A stretch of DNA of 64,000 nucleotides, taken from positions 620,001-684,000 of the forward strand of contig NZ_CANMSS010000002.1 of NCBI RefSeq assembly GCF_947500695.1, read 5' to 3'. The notes beneath the pieces are model-generated. The model was not told where the DNA came from. It saw nothing but the letters and a program-made list of their open reading frames with translations, and searched no databases. Shown piece after piece: positions 16,917 to 26,089 of the stretch; within the stretch, counting starts at the first letter, position 1; each line of letters begins with the position of its first letter. Position numbers and translations under genes: made by a program. The stretch comes from an uncultured Pseudoteredinibacter sp. (GTDB taxonomy: Bacteria; Pseudomonadota; Gammaproteobacteria; Pseudomonadales; Cellvibrionaceae).

Positions 16917-18554
16917 ATGACTAAAATGACTGGCGGTGAAGCCATCGTTAAATCCCTACGGGAAAATGGTGTAGACACGGTATTTGCATTACCTGGTGGG
17001 CAGCTGGATTTCTTGTTTGATGCTATGTACAAAGAAGGCAGTGATCTGCGACTAATTCATACTCGTCATGAGCAAGCGACTGCATACATGGCTTATGGTT
17101 ATGCAAAATCGACGGGCAAGGTAGGTACCTGTGCCGTGGTTCCTGGCCCGGGTTTGTTAAATGCAGCTGGCGCCTTATGTACGGCCTGGTCAAACTATGC
17201 GCCTGTTATGTGTATTTCAGGTCAAATCCCGTCGACCGCGATTGGTAAAGGTTACGGCGATCTGCATGAAATCGATGATCAGCTTGGGATGATTAGCCAT
17301 ATTACCAAGTGGGCATCTTCCATCGACCACCCAACTCAGGCACCTGAAAAAATTGCCGAAGCTTTTAAGCAGCTACAAAGCGGGTATCCGCGTCCGGTAG
17401 AAGTCGAAATGCCAATGGACATAATGGCATTGGAAGCTGAAGTGGAAATTCTCCCTGCGGTCAGTGAATACCATAAAACAGCCATTGATGCTGAACTAGT
17501 TTCGCAAGCTTGTGAAATACTAAAGCAAGCGAAAAAACCAATGATTGTGGTTGGTTCTGGTGCTTTGGAGGCCAGTGCCGAAGTTCTAGCTTTGGCGGAA
17601 CAATTGCAGGCACCTGTAATGGCCTGTCGCAGCGGTAAAGGTATTGTAGATTCACGTAACTATTTAAGTGCTAATTTCCCAATGGGTCATCGTCTATGGG
17701 GTGAGGCCGATGCGGTAGTAGCTATTGGAACGCGTCTGAATTGGCCGCTAACCATGTGGGGCAAAGACGATAAACTTAAAATTATTCGTGTTGATGTTGA
17801 TCCAACTCAGCTTGCACGAATTTGTGAGCCGGAAGTCGGAATTGTTGGTGATGCTGCAATGGCGGCTTCTGCCATTAGCGATCAGTTGGGTGATCATTCG
17901 GCGAGTAGCCGAGAAGCGGAGTTGAGCGAGCTAAAAGCTAAGGTCGACGCTGAGATACGAGAAAAAGTAGGCCCGCAAATGGCTTATCTCGATGTGATTC
18001 GTGAAGAGTTGCCAGAAGATGGCATCTTCGTTGATGAGGTAACACAGTGTGGTTTTGTGTCTTGGTATGGTTTTCCTGTCTACAAGCCGCGTCAGCATAT
18101 CAGTGCTGGTTACCAGGGCACTCTAGGTTACGGTTATGCCACGGCGCTTGGTGTCATGGCGGGCAACATGGATAAGCGTGTTATTCAAATTAGCGGTGAT
18201 GGTGGATTCATGTTCACCATGCAAGAACTGTCGACCGCTGTGCAATATCAACTGCCATTGGTGACGATCATTTTCAATGATAATCGCTTCACCAATGTTC
18301 AGCGTCAGCAAAAAGAATGGTTCGACGGTCGAGTGATCTGCTCGGATTTACATAACCCAGATTTTGTGAAAATGGCGGAAAGCTTCGGTGCTGCAGGCTT
18401 TAGGGCGCAAGATCCAGAAACCTTACGATCGGCTATTAAAAAGGCATATGAAGAAAAAGGCCCATCTATTATTGAGGTAGAGGTTAATGAGTTCTTCCCA
18501 GCGCCTTGGCCGTTTTTGATGATGCCGCAAAATCGTGAGTCTGTTTGTAAATAG
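16917..18554 (+). CDS. Thiamine-diphosphate enzyme, acetolactate synthase/decarboxylase family
   Basis: The 545-residue protein has all three ThDP-enzyme domains: the N-terminal PYR domain with catalytic Glu52 (HTRHEQATAYMAYGYA), a central domain (KKPMIVVGSGA), and the C-terminal PP domain with the GDGGFMFTMQELSTAVQYQLP...FNDNRF cofactor motif. It resembles large-subunit acetolactate synthase-like enzymes, but the locus has no ilvH-type small subunit, so a 2-oxoacid decarboxylase or aldehyde lyase/ligase role is more likely. Flanked by an aminotransferase and an aldehyde dehydrogenase, it could convert a 2-oxoacid to an aldehyde. The substrate is unknown. A second ATG at 16926 is an alternative start. 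Confidence 0.87.
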   Translation: MTKMTGGEAIVKSLRENGVDTVFALPGGQLDFLFDAMYKEGSDLRLIHTRHEQATAYMAYGYAKSTGKVGTCAVVPGPGLLNAAGALCTAWSNYAPVMCISGQIPSTAIGKGYGDLHEIDDQLGMISHITKWASSIDHPTQAPEKIAEAFKQLQSGYPRPVEVEMPMDIMALEAEVEILPAVSEYHKTAIDAELVSQACEILKQAKKPMIVVGSGALEASAEVLALAEQLQAPVMACRSGKGIVDSRNYLSANFPMGHRLWGEADAVVAIGTRLNWPLTMWGKDDKLKIIRVDVDPTQLARICEPEVGIVGDAAMAASAISDQLGDHSASSREAELSELKAKVDAEIREKVGPQMAYLDVIREELPEDGIFVDEVTQCGFVSWYGFPVYKPRQHISAGYQGTLGYGYATALGVMAGNMDKRVIQISGDGGFMFTMQELSTAVQYQLPLVTIIFNDNRFTNVQRQQKEWFDGRVICSDLHNPDFVKMAESFGAAGFRAQDPETLRSAIKKAYEEKGPSIIEVEVNEFFPAPWPFLMMPQNRESVCK

Positions 18555-18646
18555 TTATACGCGCTTGCGTGAGTGTAACAAGCTAAAGACAGTTGGGGCT
18601 GATCTAAGCAGAGCTGCCCCGATGTGATAATACTAAGAGTTAAATT

Positions 18647-19732
18647 ATGACTAAGCTTAAGGCTGTACCTGGTGTAGAAAAATTAAGTCCATATGTACAG
18701 GGGCGGAGCAGTATCGAAGGTGTGGAAAAGCCTATCAAGCTGTCTTCTAATGAGTCGTCACACGGACCAGCGCCGTCGGCCATCAAGGCCTATCAAGAAT
18801 GCCTGCCAGACTTAAACCGTTATCCTGATGGTAGCCAGTACCAGTTACGTAAAGCAATTGCTGATGTACACGATCTCGACCCAGATCGAATTATCTGCGG
18901 TAACGGTTCTGATGAACTTATTCAGTTAATGGTGCGTGCTTACGTAAATCCGGGTGATCAAGCGTTATTAAGTGAGAATGGTTTTATCATGACCAATATC
19001 CACTGTGTAGCGCAAGGGGCGGAATTGGTGATTGCTCCTGAGAAAAACTACCAAGTAGATGTTGATGCTCTACTAGAGCGTGTGACGGAAAAAACTAAGT
19101 TTTGCTCGATTGCTAACCCTAATAATCCCACTGGAACCTTTATTAGTAAGTCTGAGCTTCGCCGCCTACACGCTGGCCTGCCGGCGGATTGCTTGCTACT
19201 CATTGATGATGCCTACGCTGAATATGTATGGGATGAAGATTACGAAGATGGTTCGGCATTGGTTGATGAGTTTGAGAATGTTGTAATGACTCGAACCTTC
19301 TCAAAAATATATGGTTTACCCTCGGTAAGAATCGGCTGGGCCTATTGTCCAAGTTCAGTAGTGAGTGTTGTTGGTCGTATTCGTACGCCGTTTAATACCA
19401 ATGGACCGGCATTGGCAGCGGCTGCGGCAGCTGTTAGAGATGTAGACTATACGGCACAGATTAAGGCACATAACAAAAAGTCTTTGAAGCATATATCCGA
19501 GCAGGTAAGTGCGATGGGCATTGATATTGTTCCAAGCCAAACAAACTTTTACTTACTGAAGTTTCCGGAATCAGCGGGCAAGAGCGGCAGTGCTGCTGCT
19601 GACTACCTGCAGTCTAAGGGCATTATTCCAAGGCCTGCGGGTGGCTCTGATCAGTATCTTCGCATCAGCGTGGGACTCGACGAAGAGAATGCTGCAGTGA
19701 TAACTGCATTGCGTGAATATATGGGAGCCTAG
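18647..19732 (+). CDS. HisC-like PLP-dependent aminotransferase (class I/II)
   Basis: The 361-residue protein has the histidinol-phosphate aminotransferase architecture: KLSSNESSHGPAPSAI near the N-terminus, CGNGSDELIQLMVRAY, ANPNNPTGT, DDAYAEY, the Schiff-base Lys220 in TFSKIYGLPSVRIGWAYC, and a C-terminal Arg in LRISVG. Real histidine biosynthesis genes are absent nearby, so this is more likely a catabolic aromatic/sugar aminotransferase of the same fold. It would remove or install an amino group on the intermediate handed to the ThDP enzyme or aldehyde dehydrogenase. Confidence 0.85.
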   Translation: MTKLKAVPGVEKLSPYVQGRSSIEGVEKPIKLSSNESSHGPAPSAIKAYQECLPDLNRYPDGSQYQLRKAIADVHDLDPDRIICGNGSDELIQLMVRAYVNPGDQALLSENGFIMTNIHCVAQGAELVIAPEKNYQVDVDALLERVTEKTKFCSIANPNNPTGTFISKSELRRLHAGLPADCLLLIDDAYAEYVWDEDYEDGSALVDEFENVVMTRTFSKIYGLPSVRIGWAYCPSSVVSVVGRIRTPFNTNGPALAAAAAAVRDVDYTAQIKAHNKKSLKHISEQVSAMGIDIVPSQTNFYLLKFPESAGKSGSAAADYLQSKGIIPRPAGGSDQYLRISVGLDEENAAVITALREYMGA

Positions 19733-19733
19733 A

Positions 19734-21236
19734 GTGAGTAAAGCCTACCAACAGTCAGAAGCTATCAAGCAGCGTCTGGAGCAAGTGCAAGGGCACTTTA
19801 TCGCAGGCCATTGGCTGCGTGAAAACCAGCAAGCTACCAGCGATGTACACAACCCCTCTACTGGCGCTGTTATTAGCCAGGCTATTTGCGCAACGGTCGT
19901 CGAAGTCGATCAGGCTGTCGCTGCAGCACGTAGTAGTTTTGATGATGAGCGTTGGTCGGGCCTCACCCCAGCAGCGAGAGCAAAAGTGCTATGGCGAATA
20001 GCCGATTTGATGGAAGCCGAGCAGGCTGAATTGGCTGAACTAGAAATGCTCGACGCTGGTAAGTTTTATGCGTCCGCAGAACAAGGTGAGGTTGCCTTTG
20101 CTGCGGAGTGTTTTCGATATTTTGCGGGTTGGTGCACCAAAATCGACGGTGCAACTAAGCAAATTTCATCTGGCCCTAGTAACGAGTTTCATGTCTACAG
20201 CCGTAGAGAGCCCATTGGCGTAGCCGCACTTATTGTTCCTTGGAATGGACCATTAGTGCAGGCCGCTTGGAAAATCGCGCCGGCGCTTGCTGCTGGGTGC
20301 AGCTGTGTTTTGAAGCCAGCTCAGGAAACGCCTTTATCCACTTTGAAGCTAGCAGAAATCATCCAGCAGGCAGGGTTACCAGATGGTGTGCTGAACGTAG
20401 TTTTGGGGGATGGCCCCCAAATTGGAGGGCATCTCGCAGCACATTATGATGTCGATAAAGTTTCCTTTACCGGCTCTACTGTTGTTGGCAAAAAAATCAT
20501 CGATGCCGCGAAAGGTAATTTGAAAAAAGTGTCTTTAGAGTTAGGTGGAAAATCACCAATGGTGGTATTTCCCGATGCCAATTTGCAAGATGCTGCCGAG
20601 GGTGCGATCTCGGCAATATTTTCAAACGCGGGTCAAGTATGTGTCGCAGGCTCAAGGCTCTATGTGCATAAATCTGTTTATTCAAAGTTACTGCCACTTA
20701 TTCAAGAGAAGGCGGAAGCTATCAAAGTTGGCTCCGCATTGGATCCAGATATGGACATGGGACCCATGATTTCCATGCGCCAGTTGGATTCCGTGCTTGA
20801 AAAAATCACTCGAGCTGAAACCCAAGGGGCTCGCCTTTTATGTGGCGGCAAACGGGTAAGGGTGAGTGAGAATGGCGGCGGATATTTTGTAGAGCCAACG
20901 ATATTCGTTGATGTCGATGCGGGTATGGATATCGCTACCGAAGAAGTTTTCGGCCCAGTTTTATCGGTGTTCGCTTTTGATGATGACGACGATATTGTGG
21001 CTTTAGCCAATGACAGTGAGTATGGCTTGGCGGCGAGTATTTGGACCAAAGATATTGCTTTGGCTCATAAAACCGCGGCCAAAATCAAAGCGGGTTTGTT
21101 GTGGGTAAACTGCCACGGCATTCCCGATATGGCCGTGCCATTTGGTGGCTACAAACAATCAGGTTGGGGGCGTGAAAACGGCTACGAAGCCCTATTGCAA
21201 TACACTGAACAAAAATCAGTGATTGTGCGACTTTAG
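19734..21236 (+). CDS. NAD(P)-dependent aldehyde dehydrogenase
   Basis: The best start is GTG 19734, one base after the aminotransferase stop and preceded by GGGAG at 6-base spacing; the ATG at 19713 would overlap the previous gene. The 500-residue product has the ALDH motifs: VPWNGPLVQAAWKIAPALAAGCSCVLKPA, FTGSTVVGKKI, LELGGKSP with the general-base Glu, and the nucleophile Cys in NAGQVCVAGSRLYV. It oxidises an aldehyde to an acid, consistent with an oxoacid-decarboxylase product from the neighbouring ThDP enzyme (inference). Confidence 0.92.
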   Translation: MSKAYQQSEAIKQRLEQVQGHFIAGHWLRENQQATSDVHNPSTGAVISQAICATVVEVDQAVAAARSSFDDERWSGLTPAARAKVLWRIADLMEAEQAELAELEMLDAGKFYASAEQGEVAFAAECFRYFAGWCTKIDGATKQISSGPSNEFHVYSRREPIGVAALIVPWNGPLVQAAWKIAPALAAGCSCVLKPAQETPLSTLKLAEIIQQAGLPDGVLNVVLGDGPQIGGHLAAHYDVDKVSFTGSTVVGKKIIDAAKGNLKKVSLELGGKSPMVVFPDANLQDAAEGAISAIFSNAGQVCVAGSRLYVHKSVYSKLLPLIQEKAEAIKVGSALDPDMDMGPMISMRQLDSVLEKITRAETQGARLLCGGKRVRVSENGGGYFVEPTIFVDVDAGMDIATEEVFGPVLSVFAFDDDDDIVALANDSEYGLAASIWTKDIALAHKTAAKIKAGLLWVNCHGIPDMAVPFGGYKQSGWGRENGYEALLQYTEQKSVIVRL

Positions 21237-21254
21237 AGGATGTGAGGTAGAAAA

Positions 21255-22442
21255 ATGTTGGAATCTTGGCGCTGGTTTGGTCCCAATGATAACGTAAGCC
21301 TAGAGAATATTATTCAGGCGGGAGCCAAGGCGGTAGTAACTTCCTTGCATCATGTTGCTATAGGTGATGTGTGGTCTCTAGACGAGATTAACAAACGCAA
21401 AAGCTTGATTGAAGCTAAAGGTCTGCAATGGGCTGTAGTGGAAAGTGTGCCCTTACACAATGATATCAAGCTACGAAAGGGAAATTATCAGCAGTACATA
21501 AAAGCCTACTGCCAAACCATTCGAAATCTAGCAGCCGCTGGGGTGAATACCATTTGCTACAACTTTATGCCTGTGGTGGATTGGACTCGTACAAGTCTAA
21601 TGTACAAGCTTGCTAATGAAAGTTACGCCCTTCGATTCTGCATGGATGATTTTGTGGCCTACGATGTCTTCGTGCTGCAGCGTGAAAATAGTCGCTCGGA
21701 TTATAGCGAGGCGCAAGTGGAAAGCGCAGAGCGTCGCTATAAGGCGATGACAGAAGAAGAGATAACCACTCTAGAGCACAACATTATTGCTGGCTTGCCT
21801 GGAGGTGCTGAAGCATATGATCGCTCAGGTATCGCTAGTGCTATCAATGAATACCAAGGAGTTAGCAACGAAGATTTCGCGCAAAATTTATTTTATTTCT
21901 TGCAACAGGTTATACCAACGGCAGAGGAATGCGGCGTGAGGATGTGTATTCATCCCGATGATCCTCCGTTTTCTTTGTTTGGTTTACCACGAGTGGTTTC
22001 GACAATTGATGACGCTAAAGCGATTGTTGCCGCCGTGGACAGCGCTGCGAATGGCATCACTATGTGTGCGGGGTCTTATGGTGCGCGTGCGGATAACGAT
22101 TTAGTCGCCATTGTAAAAGAGCTGGGAAAACACATTCATTTTGTTCACTTGCGAAATATCGAGCGTCAGCCGGATGGTTCTTTTTATGAATCAGAACATC
22201 TGCAAGGTGATAACGATATGTATGGGCTCATTAAGGCCCTGCTTGAAGAAGAAGCGCAACGTAAATCCCAAGGCCGCGAAGATCTTTCGATTCCAATGCG
22301 CCCAGATCACGGCCATCTGCTGGCGGATGATATAGGCAAGAAGGTAAATCCTGGTTATTCGATGCTGGGTAGAATGAAAGGCTTAGCCGAATTAAGGGGT
22401 GCCATTTATGCCCTAGAGAGAATGCAGTCTGAATCGGCTTAG
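21255..22442 (+). CDS. uxuA: D-mannonate dehydratase
   Basis: The 395-residue protein matches UxuA almost from end to end: an N-terminal WRWFGPNDNVSLENIIQAGA, VTSLHHVAIGDVWS, VESVPLHNDIK, ICYNFMPVVDWTRT, then metal-site elements MCIHPDDPPF, CAGSYGARADND, HFVHLRN and the C-terminal RPDHGHLLADD. It dehydrates D-mannonate to 2-keto-3-deoxygluconate in the cytoplasm. Its product feeds the adjacent KDG kinase, then Eda. The usual partners uxuB and uxaC are absent from this window, so mannonate may arise by another route. Confidence 0.95.
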   Translation: MLESWRWFGPNDNVSLENIIQAGAKAVVTSLHHVAIGDVWSLDEINKRKSLIEAKGLQWAVVESVPLHNDIKLRKGNYQQYIKAYCQTIRNLAAAGVNTICYNFMPVVDWTRTSLMYKLANESYALRFCMDDFVAYDVFVLQRENSRSDYSEAQVESAERRYKAMTEEEITTLEHNIIAGLPGGAEAYDRSGIASAINEYQGVSNEDFAQNLFYFLQQVIPTAEECGVRMCIHPDDPPFSLFGLPRVVSTIDDAKAIVAAVDSAANGITMCAGSYGARADNDLVAIVKELGKHIHFVHLRNIERQPDGSFYESEHLQGDNDMYGLIKALLEEEAQRKSQGREDLSIPMRPDHGHLLADDIGKKVNPGYSMLGRMKGLAELRGAIYALERMQSESA

Positions 22443-22468
22443 TAGGTGAATTGATTGAGTAAAAAGTT

Positions 22469-23464
22469 TTGAGCAGCAAAGACCTGGCCAAGGCCAGCAC
22501 TATAGCAGTTATCGGTGAGTGCATGCTGGAGTTGAGTTTGCCGGTAGCTTTAGCCAACACAGCGAGTAAGCAATCAAGCGCTCTCGGTGATCTCAATTGC
22601 AGTTTAGCCTTTGGCGGTGACACCCTAAATACGGCGGTCTATCTCGCAAGAATGGGCGTGGATACGCATTATGTGAGTGCGCTAGGGCAGGATGCTTATA
22701 GTGATTGGATGATTTCTCAATGGCAGTCAGAGCATGTTCGTTGTGAGTTGGTCGATCGGGTAGAGAATGCTCTGCCGGGTTTGTATGCCATCGAAACGGA
22801 TCGCAGTGGTGAGCGCAGCTTCAGCTATTGGAGGGATCAGGCTCCTGTACGACGCATGCTGAGCAATAAAGAAAAGCGAGAAAAATTGTTCTCAAAGCTT
22901 CAGGATATGGACTTAATTTACTTTTCTGGGATTAGTTTATCGCTCTTTCCAGAGCCGGACCGGGAGGCGCTATTTGAATTTCTAGAGGCGTTCTCTAAGG
23001 TTGGTGGTTTAATTGCTTTTGACAGTAACTACCGGCCGCGGCAGTGGCCTGATATAGATAAGGCTAGGCGATGTTTTGCTAGAGCTTATAGCTTAAGTGA
23101 TATCGCTCTTTCTACTTTAGATGATGAACAGTTGCTTTATCCAGCCGTGTGCGAGGCGGAGGTTATTGATCGCTTAATTGCCCTAGGTATTAAAGAAATT
23201 GTACTGAAGAAAGGCCCGCAAGGTAGTGTATTGGTCTCAGCAGAAGAGCGGATGGCCTGCCCTGCGAACTTTGTTGAACAAGCGCGAGATACCACGGCTG
23301 CAGGAGATTCATTTAATGCGGCATATCTAGCCTCGCGAATACGCGGGCAATCACAACTTACAGCCGCAAAAAACGGCCACAGATTAGCGGCCAGTGTTGT
23401 TCAGCAGCACGGGGCTATTATCGACAAAAATAGTATGCCAAATGTATGGGAGGCTGATGAGTGA
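22469..23464 (+). CDS. kdgK: 2-keto-3-deoxygluconate kinase (PfkB family)
   Basis: The 331-residue protein is a PfkB carbohydrate kinase: N-terminal IAVIGECMLEL, the sugar-binding FGGDTLNTAVYLARMG, DSNYRPRQW, and the ATP/anion-hole motif DTTAAGDSFNAAYLASR. GECMLEL plus GDTLNTAVYLAR is typical of KDG kinases. It makes KDPG from the UxuA product. The only in-frame start before the conserved strand is TTG 22469; a TAA at 22460 blocks anything longer. It overlaps the next gene by four bases (GTGA). Confidence 0.9.
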   Translation: MSSKDLAKASTIAVIGECMLELSLPVALANTASKQSSALGDLNCSLAFGGDTLNTAVYLARMGVDTHYVSALGQDAYSDWMISQWQSEHVRCELVDRVENALPGLYAIETDRSGERSFSYWRDQAPVRRMLSNKEKREKLFSKLQDMDLIYFSGISLSLFPEPDREALFEFLEAFSKVGGLIAFDSNYRPRQWPDIDKARRCFARAYSLSDIALSTLDDEQLLYPAVCEAEVIDRLIALGIKEIVLKKGPQGSVLVSAEERMACPANFVEQARDTTAAGDSFNAAYLASRIRGQSQLTAAKNGHRLAASVVQQHGAIIDKNSMPNVWEADE

Positions 23465-23766
23465 TAACTTATAGAAAGGTAGCGCAACTCAGTCGCGAAG
23501 CCCGTGGGAAATTGACTAAAGGCGATGATCGACAAGTTCAATTGGCAGCCGTTAAATTGGAGCCTCATGCAGAGGCGCGTGTCTTAGCGCTTGCAGAAGC
23601 ATTACATCTTCCGCCGGAAGAGTTGGTGCAGCAAATCATGGCTACTGCATTGGGCGATGCTCATGACGGGTATTTGTCCGCTTACCCGGAACGTAAAGAT
23701 CGTTTGAAAGCGGATGTACTCTTGAAAACGAGAGTCAAAGAGTTGCTGGAGAGTACAGAGTTATAA
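23461..23766 (+). CDS. Small conserved-looking protein of unknown function
   Basis: The 101-residue protein starts with GTG 23461 overlapping the kdgK stop (GTGA), a strong sign of translational coupling and of a genuine gene. It is hydrophilic and mostly helical, rich in Leu, Ala, Glu and Arg (ARVLALAEALHLPPEELVQQIMATALGD), with no signal peptide or membrane segment. The ALHLPPEELVQQIM stretch could be a small DNA-binding-like helical pair, but I cannot name a family. Confidence 0.6.
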   Translation: MITYRKVAQLSREARGKLTKGDDRQVQLAAVKLEPHAEARVLALAEALHLPPEELVQQIMATALGDAHDGYLSAYPERKDRLKADVLLKTRVKELLESTEL

Positions 23767-23883
23767 CTGAGTTGCCTTGCGTGGTATCTGCAACGTTATC
23801 GAATTTGGCAAAGGTGTTTTCAAGTAACTAAGCTAATAAATAGCTAAGACAATAATAAGACCAACAATACATAGGTAGAAACG

Positions 23884-25002
23884 ATGATTTCAGCAGAAAA
23901 TACAATGGCCGTATGTGCGGTTATTTTTGCTTTGGCGTGGTTTGGCTTCTGGGTCGATACACTGGCCATCGGCCGCAAGATCTCAGGCGTGGTTTGTGTC
24001 TTGGTTGGTGCAATGTTGCTTTCTAATTTCGGTTTAATTCCTTTCAAGTCGGCCGCTTACGATTTTGTAGGGGCTAATCTTGTTCCGCTAGCGATTCCTT
24101 TATTGCTGTTCAAAAGCGATCTAAGAAAGATATTTCGAGAAAGCGGCCGGGTTATGCTGGTATTTTTTATTGCAGGTTCCGCGACAGCTATCGGTGCAAC
24201 CATTGGGTTTTATCTTTTCGAATTGGGTGAAATAGGACCAAAAGTAGCTGGTGTCTACACGGGTGGCTTTGTTGGTGGCGCAGTAAATTTTCTTGCTGTT
24301 TCTCAGGTTGTACAAATGAGCGAAACAGAATTTAGCACAGCGATTAGTGCAAGCAGCATTGTTAGTATTCTCGCTTTAACCTTACTGCTGGCTATTCCGT
24401 CTCTAAGCTTTGTGCAGCGCTTCTTCAGGGAAAAGGGGGAAGCTAATAGTGGTCAAATAGATAGTACCGAACATCCCACTGCCAAGTTGAAATTAAGCCA
24501 TCTAAGCGGCGCGATTGCTTTGAGTTTCACCATTTGCGCATTGGCAAAGTACATTGCTTTATTGTCGGGTTATGAACAGTACACCTTTCTAGTTATCACC
24601 GTAATTACAATATTCATTGCCAATGTGTTCCCAAAGCAGATGGCTGCAGTAGAAGGGGAATATGAGTGTGGCTTATTATTGATGTATTTGTTTTTTGCAG
24701 TAGTTGGTGCTGGCACAGATATGTCGGTGTTCTTAGGTATTGCTATTACTCTGTTTTTCTACGGCATGTTTATTATTATTTTTCACCTTTGTTCGACGTT
24801 GTTCATAGCGCGTAAATTGGGTTTTCGCCTAGATGAAACCATAGTGGCATCAGGGGCTGCCCTAGTTGGCCCTGCTGTTACCGCAGCGATTGCTACGTCT
24901 AAAAACTGGCGACACCTAGTGACGCCAGGAATCATGTGTGGAATATTTGGTTATGCAATTGCCACATTTATTGGTGTGGCGATTAGTCAGTTACTAGCTT
25001 AA
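23884..25002 (+). CDS. DUF819-family integral membrane protein (candidate transporter)
   Basis: The 372-residue protein has about ten to eleven hydrophobic segments and the DUF819/YjcL features: GFWVDTLAIGRKISG near the N-terminus, LVPLAIPLLLFKSDLRKIF, GGFVGGAVNFLAVSQ, and the C-terminal ASGAALVGPAVTAAIATSKNWRHLVTPGIMCGIFGYAIATFIG. The family looks like a secondary transporter, but substrates are not established. It is the only polytopic membrane protein in the locus and the best candidate for the inner-membrane permease of the compound taken up by the TonB receptor (inference). Confidence 0.8.
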   Translation: MISAENTMAVCAVIFALAWFGFWVDTLAIGRKISGVVCVLVGAMLLSNFGLIPFKSAAYDFVGANLVPLAIPLLLFKSDLRKIFRESGRVMLVFFIAGSATAIGATIGFYLFELGEIGPKVAGVYTGGFVGGAVNFLAVSQVVQMSETEFSTAISASSIVSILALTLLLAIPSLSFVQRFFREKGEANSGQIDSTEHPTAKLKLSHLSGAIALSFTICALAKYIALLSGYEQYTFLVITVITIFIANVFPKQMAAVEGEYECGLLLMYLFFAVVGAGTDMSVFLGIAITLFFYGMFIIIFHLCSTLFIARKLGFRLDETIVASGAALVGPAVTAAIATSKNWRHLVTPGIMCGIFGYAIATFIGVAISQLLA

Positions 25003-25073
25003 TGCCTTTATTTTGCTGGCTGTTCATTTTCTTCGGTCGCATACGACCGTGAGTGTAGAAGTTGGAGGTTACA

Positions 25074-26081
25074 ATGAGTATTCGGATCGCGATTAATGGG
25101 TTTGGTCGTATTGGTCGCGGAGTTTTTCGGGCGTTGTTTGAATCAGGCCTGGATAAAGAAATAGAATTGGTCGCAATTAACGATTTAGCGGATATCAATC
25201 TGAATACTCATTTAGCAAAGTTCGATTCAGTACATGGAATATTTCCATTTGACATGAGTTTGCAAGATGATTGTTTAGTTGTTAACAATCAAAGCATTAT
25301 GATGCTTCGCGAACCCAGCTTGGAGGCTTTACCTTGGGAAGCCTTGAATGTGGATGTAGTGCTTGAGTGTACGGGACTCTTTACTAAGCCAGAACTTGCT
25401 AATAAGCACATTAGCAGTGGCGCCAAGAAGGTCATTGTTTCAGCCCCAGTTTCAGGAGCTGATGCTACGATTGTATGCGGTGTAAATGACGAGACCTTAA
25501 AGCCAGAGCACAACATTATTTCCTGTGGTTCATGTACCACTAATTGCCTCTCCCCTGTGGTAAAAGTACTCAACGACAATCTAGGTGTTGAGCAAGGCAT
25601 GATGACAACTGTTCATGCCTTTACTAATGATCAAAAACTGCATGACAGTTATCATAGCGACCCGTATCGGGCTCGCGCAGCAACAAGCTCTATGATCCCC
25701 ACAAAAACGGGAGCCGCTCAAGCTATTGGCCTAGTACTACCTGAGCTAAACGGTAAGCTAGATGGTATGGCGGTAAGAGTACCTACCGCGAATGTCTCGC
25801 TCGTTGATCTAACTGTTTTTACCGAGCGTGAAACCACAGTAGGGGAGGTTAATCAGCTAATGAAGGAAGCCTCAATAAAACAGCCGGCTATCTTAGACTA
25901 CAATGAGTTGCCTTTAGTGTCGGTCGATTTTAACCACAACAGTGCATCAGCCAGTTTTGATGCTGGCCAAACCAAGGTGGATGGTAAAATGGTTAAGGTG
26001 ATGGCTTGGTATGACAATGAATGGGGTTTTTCAAATCGCATGTTGGATTTAACCAAGTTAGCCCATACTTCAGCAGCTTAA
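25074..26081 (+). CDS. gap: Type I glyceraldehyde-3-phosphate dehydrogenase
   Basis: The start is ATG 25074 with GGAGG at 5-base spacing; an in-frame TTG at 25062 is not needed. The 335-residue product has NGFGRIGR, Asp37 in AINDLAD (which favours NAD over NADP), nucleophile Cys154 in SCGSCTTNC, the [19 protein letters not shown] segment, and the C-terminal [12 protein letters not shown]. It oxidises the glyceraldehyde 3-phosphate released by Eda. A copy inside a catabolic run suggests a dedicated induced isozyme; whether another gap gene exists elsewhere cannot be seen. A CGGTCG-CATA-CGACCG hairpin lies upstream at 25034-25049. Confidence 0.93.
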   Translation: MSIRIAINGFGRIGRGVFRALFESGLDKEIELVAINDLADINLNTHLAKFDSVHGIFPFDMSLQDDCLVVNNQSIMMLREPSLEALPWEALNVDVVLECTGLFTKPELANKHISSGAKKVIVSAPVSGADATIVCGVNDETLKPEHNIISCGSCTTNCLSPVVKVLNDNLGVEQGMMTTVHAFTNDQKLHDSYHSDPYRARAATSSMIPTKTGAAQAIGLVLPELNGKLDGMAVRVPTANVSLVDLTVFTERETTVGEVNQLMKEASIKQPAILDYNELPLVSVDFNHNSASASFDAGQTKVDGKMVKVMAWYDNEWGFSNRMLDLTKLAHTSAA

Positions 26082-26089
26082 GGCTTATT

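Noticed and set aside
16917..18554. Acetolactate synthase for branched-chain amino acid synthesis
   Set aside because: No ilvH-type subunit or ilv genes nearby, and the operon context is catabolic.
18647..19732. Genuine HisC of histidine biosynthesis
   Set aside because: No his genes around it and it lies inside an operator-controlled catabolic run.
25034..25049. CGGTCG-CATA-CGACCG hairpin before gap
   Set aside because: Short stem with no T-run and no second copy; not enough to call an operator or terminator.
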